Assembly (NCBI GenBank): GCA_029844215.1
Contig: CM056724.1
Coordinates: forward strand, 38,974,446-39,038,445
Length of the DNA: 64,000 nucleotides
Source: Przewalskia tangutica
Lineage: Eukaryota > Streptophyta > Magnoliopsida > Solanales > Solanaceae
Direction of reading: 5' to 3'
The translations under genes and the position numbers were made by a program. The notes under the pieces were generated by a model, which saw nothing but the letters and a program-made list of their open reading frames with translations, did no database searches and had not been told where the DNA came from. Positions 56,951 through 64,000 of this stretch are shown piece after piece. Within the stretch, counting starts at the first letter, position 1; each line of letters opens with the position of its first letter.

Positions 56951-57096
56951 TTAGGCAATAGTTCAATATCAAATTATCTATTTTTAATTTCTAATTTGGA
57001 TTTAATTTTTTATTTTTTTTATTTTTTTTAGTTTCTACGAAAATCGAGTCTTAGTGATTCTTTGTTTGTTTTTGATCTTTCTCGGGATATCGGTTT

Positions 57097-58650
57097 ATGC
57101 GAAGGAGAAGAGGAGCGACACTCTTGTTCCTTCAATCCAGAATTGAGAAAGCTCGCAAACGAAGCAGAAAGAATCAGCGAATTGCAACGTTGATAGAAAT
57201 GGACGGTGCTCCCAACAATAACAGGATGAGAGAAGGGTTAGGTGAAAATCAACTTAACCCAGGAGATCCTCAGCAAGTGCCAATAGATATGGAGGATAGG
57301 GTTCGAATCCAGCCAGAAAGAAGTCTGGGAGATTATGTGCTACCAAGAGTGAATGGAGCACAGACTTGCATTAGGCTCCCTACAATAGGAGCCAACAATT
57401 TCGAGATAAAACCAGATTACGAGCATGAGACACATGCAGTCTGAGGATCGCCATCGGAGGATCCACATATGCACATAGCAAATTTCTTGGAGCTATGTGC
57501 CACTTTCAGATATAACGGCGTTACTGATGATGCCGTCAGTTGAGGCTCTTTCCTTCTCACCGAGGATAGAGCAAAAGTATGGTTGAATTCCTGCCGGTGA
57601 TTCGATATTTACATGGCACGAATGCACGAAATTCCTAGCCAAGTTCTTTCCACCGTAGCAAAGGCAAAATTAAGAGGAGTTGAACAACTTCTATCAAGTG
57701 ATGGAGAGTCCTTATATGAAGCATGGGAGAGATTCGAGGATCTACAGAGGAAGTGTCCACACCATTGCATGAGTTGTGGAACTTGGTTCATATTTTCTAC
57801 AACGGTGGCGATACAACCGTAACCATCATAGATGCGACGCGGTGGAGCATTCATGAGAAAAGCGACCCACGGCGCCCACGAGTTATTAGAAGATATGACC
57901 ACTAACAACCGTATCCTTGAAGAGAGGCAACCAGGTGGGAGAAGAAGCGTGGGTCCGTGAAGTAGATCTTATTCTTTGCTTTGAGCGCCGCAGTGGCTCT
58001 TCTAGCGAAACAATTGCGGCAACATCGTGTCGATGAATCTTTGTGCAAGCCGAAAAAGCGTGAGATATGTGGCGGCCACATACATTTGATAGGTGTCCTT
58101 GGCGGATCCCAACAACATCCCGATGGGCGGCAGAGTGTCAGCGGTAGGTAACTACCGAGGCAGCGGAACAACCCTACTCAAACACTTATAATCCGGGTGG
58201 AGAATCACCCAAACTTCTCATGGAAAGGAGATCGGGGCGGCAAAATCGGTACGGGGCGGCAAAATCGATGCAGGGCAGCGGAACCAATATCGAGCGCGAG
58301 AATCGGTATAGGGGCGATGCGAGAACAGCGTGCAGAATCAACGACCGCTTCACTCAAGCCCCGGCCTCAGCGGCTCAATGCACGGTCGGCCGAAAAACCA
58401 GATGAGCTTAGCGGCCATGACGACGCGCGCAGCGCCCGACGCGATTTATAACGAGAATCTAGATCCTCGTTGAAACTTGGAAACACAGTAGGGCGGTATG
58501 GCGAGCAAACATCGGGCTACGGGGACATTGCCAAGCAATCGAGGTAAATCAGGGAGCAATGTAAGCGATGCGGTTGAGAAGTGGAAAACAATTGGAGCAA
58601 CAAGCGCCGGCCCAATAGTTGAGAGAGCGAGTTAGAAAAGATAAGGTGGT
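57097..58650 (+). pseudogene. Athila-type gag, broken
   Basis: ATG at 57097 opens 115 codons: a basic N-terminal part, an acidic linker, then 'LPTIGANNFEIKPDYEH', ending in TGA at 57442. The core continues in other frames ('HIANFLELCATFRYNGV' near 57472-57525; 'SDGESLYEAWERFEDLQRKC' 57700-57759). The tail (57900-58560) is unusually rich in 'gcgg' strings and has many short indels relative to what the family would read. Confidence 0.72.
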
Positions 58651-58899
58651 GAACCTAGCCCGGTGATAGAAAACTCGGAGAAGGAGTATCTGAAAGATTC
58701 CTTTCCCGGAGATTACAAAGGAAGGCGGTCGATAAACAATTTTCCAAATTCTTGGAGGTATTCAGAAGTTGCACATCAACATACCGCTTATAGAGGCTTT
58801 GGAGCGGATGCCATCTTATTTCAAGTTCATGAAAGAAATCTTGGGAAAAAAGAAAGCGGCGAATATGAGATAGTAGCACTAAGAAGAGTGTAGTGCTAT

Positions 58900-59430
58900 C
58901 TTACAAAAGAAATTGCCACCAAAGCTAAAGGACACAGAAGCTTTACACTACCATGCAGTGGGCGGGGTGACTTGCAACGAGCACTTGTGTGATTTAGGGC
59001 GAGTATAAATTTGATGCCCTATCGGTTTTCAAAAGATTGGAGTTAGGAGAAGCCACCCACCGCTGTGAGTCTGCAACTAGGTAGCGGGACGGTGGTTCAT
59101 CCACGAGGAAGATCGAGGATGTGATTGTGAAGGTAGGAAAATTTTTCTTTCTGCAGATTTCCTCATTCGGATATGGAAGAAGATGCAAATCCCGATCATA
59201 TTGGGAGGCCATTCCTAGCAAAGGTAGAGCCTTGATTGACGTTGAAAGAGGAGAGCTAACGCTAAGAGTGGAGAACGAAGAGATGGTGTTTAAAGTCTTT
59301 AAACACGTCATTGAGCCAAGAACTGTAAGTGGGTGTTTTGCAATCAACACCACCAAACCCCCATGCGAGCCATTGCAATGCAACCAAAGAGTGATAAGCC
59401 CGAAAGCAAGCATGGTTTCTTTGAGATGAC
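58900..59430 (+). pseudogene. Athila-type aspartic protease, broken
   Basis: Fragments in three frames: 'GVTCNEHLCDLGR' (about 58963-59001, active site region DLG), 'VKVGKFFFLQISS' and 'KGRALIDVERGELTLRVENE' (about 59220-59279). The order matches the Athila protease. No RT follows. Confidence 0.68.
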
Positions 59431-61166
59431 ACTAAATGAGGTAATTGTTCCGGAACTCCCTACTACCGATAATGCTAAAAAGAAAAGGAGAAAAAGGAAA
59501 CGCCAAATGTGGCGGAAATGGATTGGTTGGGGACTTAATCCACCCCAGGGCTAGTAAGTCTAAGGTTAATTGCGTCCGGCTAAAAGACGTTAAAAACAAT
59601 TGGTTGGGAAGCGACAACGTTTTCAATTATGTTATTTTAATTTACATCTTTAGGTTATTTAAGTTTTATCTAGAAACGATCTCACGGTCTTGGGTCTTGT
59701 TGTTTGTATGATTGTGAGTACATGCAATTGAACCAGGGTGTCGAAAAAGCGGGTAAGCCTTGCCAGAGCGGCGCGGCGCGAAAGATCTCAAGAGTGCGGA
59801 AGTTTAAGCGCCGCGGTGTCGATTCTGAAGTGCGGAAAATACTTTGATCCAAAAGCCCTACCGCCAAATCAAACACCAAGGGCTCTCCTCCCCTCACGAA
59901 ATTAGAAGCACTACCCACCGCCACCACCGCGATTTTTAGCCAAAAACTGTAAGTCTTGTTGTCTTTTAGTTTTTCCTTTGAGTCTACACATTGGGGACAA
60001 TGTGTAATTTAAGTTTGGGGGTGTGTTTTGTGTTTTAGTTTTATTTGTGTGTCATGTTATGTTTTATTTAAGTCTTTTTATTTGTTTCATGTTTATTTTG
60101 AGTCACCAAAATTTTTCTTTTTAGTCATAATTGCACAAAGATCATGTATCTTTGTAGTTGCTAGAAACACCTAGTGAAGTAAGGTGGAATAATGTAAAGG
60201 AATGGAAGCAGCTATCTAAACACTTAGGTTAGAGATGCCCAAAACTCACAGAATCTGTCTATTTGGAGTCTCTTGCTTGAGTTATGTATGCTAAATGATA
60301 AATGCTTATGTGTTATGACTGCTTGCTATTTGAGGCGAAATAGTTAGGATATGCATGTTAGGGAGATGACTCAGGCATTTCTTTGATAGCCAATTCTTAC
60401 CATTCTTTTCTATCCCGTACTTTAAAAATATCACTAGTTAGCCCCATTGAGCCTAAAATTTGAAACTTCATCTTTGACACCCTATATTCCCACAAAGTGT
60501 ACCATAAGTGAAATTATGAAACAGTAGGAGTACATTGTGTTAAAAAGAAAACAAAAAGAATGAATAAAGTCTGTTGCACCCCAATACAAAAGTAATAAGA
60601 AATAGGCAAAAGCCTAAGTTTGGGGGTGCTTGTCATTATTATATACTTCATTCTCCCAAAACAAAAGAGGGGAAGGATAGAATTGAAGTGAAGTAAAGAA
60701 TCAAAAGAAAATGGGAAATATTGAAAAGCCAAAGAGCTTGTAGTGCAGAAAAATGAGCCTAAATGCCTATCTTTACCAACCCCTACCTAAGCTACATTAC
60801 AACCCCCAAAGTCCTGAAGATCTCTTTTATGTATATCCAGAATTAGTGGAGAATAGCAAGTAAGCATGCCATAGGAATTTTTGAATTTATATGCATACTT
60901 GAGTACACTGACTTCCATTTAAGCATGATAAGTATGAGTTTGCGAAATATCTAGCTCAATGTGTTGAAATTCCATGCTATATGTTCCTGCATATTATTCT
61001 GCTAACCTTCATGTTTTTCTAGTTAACATTCATGCAGCAAAAGTGATCAATGGCAGGGAGTCTGTTTATTTTCTTTGTTGATTTTCTTATTTATTGAGTC
61101 TGTCATTTTATTTCTTTCTTTTTATCTTTGCTCGAGGGCGAGCAAAGGTTAAGTTTGGGGGTATTT
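59431..61166 (+). other. Non-coding tail of Athila-like element 1 with repeated purine-tract motif
   Basis: No coding sequence is supported. The motif 'aagtttgggggt' occurs three times: about 60011, 60612 and 61151. Only the last directly precedes the 3' LTR start TGATCGG and would be the functional polypurine tract. Pol is missing. Confidence 0.65.
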
Positions 61167-61220
61167 GATCGGTGTATTTTATATACACCTTTTGAGTCAG
61201 TCTAGTTAGTCTTTTGTCCT

Positions 61221-63590
61221 CAAAGGCTATCACAAGCAAGAATAGACAAGTTCATAAAATCTTTAGACTTTCATTATCATACAAAAATGAATTTCATTTT
61301 ATAAACTCAAGGCACTTTCGTTTCACATAAAAATCCGGAAATTTTAACCCAAAGTACTACGTACTTCCATTCTTTTCAAAAGACTCCTTTTCGTATAAAA
61401 CTCCAAGATACTAATACCCGTAGTATCAAGGCATGTCTACATTTCAAACAAGTCACTACATTTTTAGAAATACATTTCTAGGCTTCTAAATCAAGTGACC
61501 CTTACTTTAAAACTTTAAGCAATTGATACCGTTTAATCAAATTGCCCTTATTTATTTCAAGTCATTTCTTTGTTTACATTACTAGAGAGAACCATTCATT
61601 TAACCTTCCATAAAGTTGTTATAACCAACTTCCCATAAAGCCGTTATACTAACTTTATGCTTTAGAAACTAGGACATCTTTAACCTTTCATAAAGTCGTT
61701 ATAACTAACTTCCCATAAAGCTGTTATAACTCTTTATGTCTTAGACTAATTCATTCTTTTTATAACCAAGAGACTTATACTTTCAAATCAAGTTACATAA
61801 CTTTCAAAATACTTCAAGTCTCTTAACTTTAGAAATCTAGTTTCTTAGCTTAGAATATCAAGTCTCTTTAACTTAGAATATCAAGTTATCAATACTTTTC
61901 CCAAATCAAGTATTCTGTACTTTTCAAGTCAAGTAACATATACTTCTTTGAAAACGAGTTACTACACTTTTGAAAATCCATACAAGGATACCAAAATGAA
62001 ACCGAGTTCATTTAAAACACGTACGTCTACCGTACTATACATTTTATAAGATTCATGCTCAAGAGGATAGGAAGAGTTCACATACCTTTCGACTCAATCC
62101 ACTTGCCAAGTTGAATACGCCGTGCGTAGAATGTCAACATATAATGACCACAATACGCCAATCAACTTCTAGCTTTCAACGTAGAATATTTCTAAGTATA
62201 AGGACTCTTATTTTACGGAAAATCGGGCAGCACTTCCTTTGTTTCTACGTACTTTTCCACCTTTTTCAAGGCCTGAAAATCAATAACCAAACGCCACATT
62301 TAAGGCCCAACAATTCAGCAATACAAAGGGGATTACACGCCTAATAGGACGTGTAAAATTCCGCCCCACAATCAATACCAAGTAGTTTAATATCCAAAGC
62401 CATTCTCGGCTAACATGTACAACAACACAAAGTCCTTTCCAATTTTTTTTCAATCAAAGTTGTTAAGTCTAACATGTCATATAGTCGTAAACAACTTTAA
62501 CAACTACAATTCCTTCTTTATATAACATGTTACGACTAAACTAATAATAAAATTGAATTTCAATCTCAAAGGCTAAACATGCTAGTTTCGGATTAGTGGT
62601 TTCAATATCCATAACACTTATCAATCTTCATTATATATAACTCATGCTTGCTAATATCCATAACTACAACAATAAGTAACCTTCAATCATTAAAACGACA
62701 AGATTGTTACCTTGATAAGCCCTTATAATGTCCAAGCGTAAAAGTCGATCCTTAGCAACTTTTAGCTCATCTTCTTATGTTCCAATCCACTCCAAGCACT
62801 CCTTAGAAGCTCATAACCAACTTCTCTTCAATATCCAACTTCAAAGTTGAAGAACACCTTAGGTTTTCGCCTTGCGACTAACGTGAAAACGTCGTTTTTC
62901 CGGGATCTTTCTATTGAGATATCCTTACAATACCCCTAGGAACCTTGGGTTAAATTATTGCGAATTATGATCCACATTTGCAAAAATTTTGTGTGAGAGA
63001 ATGGACAAAGCCGAGAGCCTCAATGAGCAAGACACAAGTCTTGAAATTTTCTAAGTGTTGGAATGATCAAGTATTGCACTACTAGTATGGATATATACTA
63101 TAACCAATGGTCTAGATCAACACAAATGGATGGCTTAAGATTGGTCCATTATGTCAAGCTCCCACTTGACCCTTTGACTTGGTCCATTTTATCAAGCCAA
63201 CATGGCTATTCCTTAATGACTAATTTTCGTCCAAGATGACTATGTGGAGGGTGACACGTGTCGCCCTCCCATTGGTCCATAACATTTCATTTCCAGAAAT
63301 TTTCATAATTGGTCAAAATATCAGAAACCTCGTGGGCCCTACAAAAACGTAAAATTTCTCGAGTGGGCCCTACATGACCAAATCAGTAGATAAATTCCAC
63401 AATATTAATAAATTACATACTCCTCAAATAATATATTTTGAGAATCTAATTCTCGTCAACGAACATTTTCCTTCCCGAGGTTCGGAAGATTTTCCTTTGA
63501 AAAAATAATTCTTTCCTTCGTTCAAATTTTCAAGTCTTGTGTTCTCGCGTCTATTCTCTTATACATGTCCTGGAATTACGGGGTGTAACA
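61221..63590 (-). mobile_element. Chromovirus-like 3' LTR, part right of the Athila insertion
   Basis: Continues the LTR at 54993-55555. It holds a local repeat 'cttcccataaagnygttata' three times (61610-61730) and runs of 'aagtc'. It ends with 'cggggtgtaaca' at 63590. No genes. Confidence 0.6.
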
Positions 63591-64000
63591 TTCTTCCCCC
63601 CTTAGAAACATTCGTCCCCGAATGTTCTTTCGGAGTCCAATCTAAATAGATAGCGACATAGTCTCCTTTTACTACACCCTTCATACAAAATATGCTACCC
63701 ACGGCCACATAACAATACTTATACTAAAACGTCAACCTGAACTCCAAGTGTCGACGTCGTTCATCTGCATAAAATTTCTGCCGACTCTGAGCTTACTAAT
63801 AATCTTTCCTGGATAAGCTTCGCCTTATCCACAACCCGCTGAATCAAGTCTGGGTCAATTATCTGGACCTCGCCTACGTTGAACCAACTAATCGGCGATT
63901 TTACACTCTCTTTCATACAAGACCTTATACAGGGCCATATGAATACTGGAAAGGTAACGGGTATTATACGCAACTCAACGAGATGCAAAAGATCCTCCCA
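63591..64000 (-). pseudogene. Integrase C-terminal end of the chromovirus-like element
   Basis: After the purine tract (63591-63604) and a short spacer, the minus frame 63761-63988 reads 'ISWFNVGEVQIIDPDLIQRV' and 'AKLIQERLL', the segment after the integrase core in Tekay/Del-like pol. The following part that should hold the chromodomain (about 400 bases) is missing, so the 3' end of pol is deleted. The rest of the element is outside the window. Confidence 0.62.

Larger units (their letters stand above)
55556..61220 (+). mobile_element. Athila-like element 1 with gag and protease, no RT or integrase
   Basis: 5' LTR 55556-56926, PBS at 56933, gag (57097-58650) and protease (58900-59430), then a non-coding tail to a purine tract at 61150 and the first 54 bases of the 3' LTR (61167-61220). 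The 3' LTR then breaks off into the chromovirus LTR. The five bases before the 5' LTR are GCATG; they are not found at the break, consistent with later truncation. Confidence 0.78.
54993..63590 (-). mobile_element. 3' LTR of a chromovirus-like element, split by Athila-like element 1
   Basis: On the minus strand the LTR starts TGTTACACCCCGTAATTCC (63590) and ends GGTCGTGACA (54993). The purine tract AAGGGGGGAAGAA (63591-63604) precedes it and pol lies further right. After removing the Athila insertion about 2.9 kb remain. A TATA-like TAGTATATAT with a CCAAT string upstream lies at 63091-63110 (minus). The second LTR is outside the window. Confidence 0.65.

Noticed and set aside
1..64000. A host defence or metabolic gene cluster, or tRNA/rRNA genes
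   Set aside because: I looked on both strands and found none; all recognisable coding segments belong to transposable elements. tRNA-like strings are primer binding sites or the SINE head.

Overview
This window looks like gene-poor, repeat-packed nuclear DNA of a flowering plant, most likely Solanaceae. The indications are a TS-type tRNA-derived SINE, a second Solanaceae-style SINE remnant, very large Tat/Ogre-type Ty3/gypsy elements, Athila-like and chromovirus-like LTR elements, a Sirevirus-like copia remnant, a plant LINE and hAT elements. I could not support any intact host gene, tRNA or rRNA gene. Almost every base that can be explained belongs to a transposable element, and most coding frames are broken.

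Layout. 1-3056: leader, tRNA-Arg-type primer binding site and 5' LTR of a minus-strand Tat-type element (A) that continues left of the window. It sits in a hAT transposase remnant (3057-3700). 4441-6885: degraded copia-type LTR/leader and gag, joined to a second hAT remnant (to 7734). 7763-39782: a degraded minus-strand Tat element (B), opened by two later insertions: a solo LTR of the element A family in its gag (16101-18445), and a complete 20.6-kb Ogre-like element (19071-39628) in its 5' LTR.

The Ogre-like element has two 4.4-kb LTRs, a 5-bp target duplication, a tRNA-Arg-type PBS, an extra ORF1 (DUF7745-like), gag, protease plus a G-patch-like segment, a probable 146-nt spliced intron, RT, RNase H, a second (archaeal-type) RNase H and integrase. 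Its 3' untranslated region carries a minisatellite of about 30 copies. Element B carries, between pol and its 3' LTR, a plus-strand (antisense) coiled-coil gene remnant with its own TATA box.

39783-54992: unassigned sequence, an 806-bp terminal-inverted-repeat element with an 11-bp duplication, a minus-strand LINE with an internal deletion, a chromovirus LTR/gag fragment, an Athila-like element lacking pol (its 3' LTR holding a TS SINE), and the end of a minus-strand Sirevirus-like copia element interrupted by a 3.5-kb hAT with an 8-bp duplication. 54993-64000: the 3' LTR and last part of pol of a minus-strand chromovirus-like element, whose LTR is split by a second Athila-like element (55556-61220) that has gag and protease but no RT or integrase.

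The order of events can be read from the nesting. The most unusual signals are structural: a PBS-like sequence inside U5 at a constant distance from the LTR end in two families, hairpin arrays in the LTR leader, the antisense coiled-coil gene, the retroelement intron, and the loss of ORF1 in element A. Many frame breaks are 1-5 base indels clustered in one LTR and in pol, so some may be consensus errors rather than biology.
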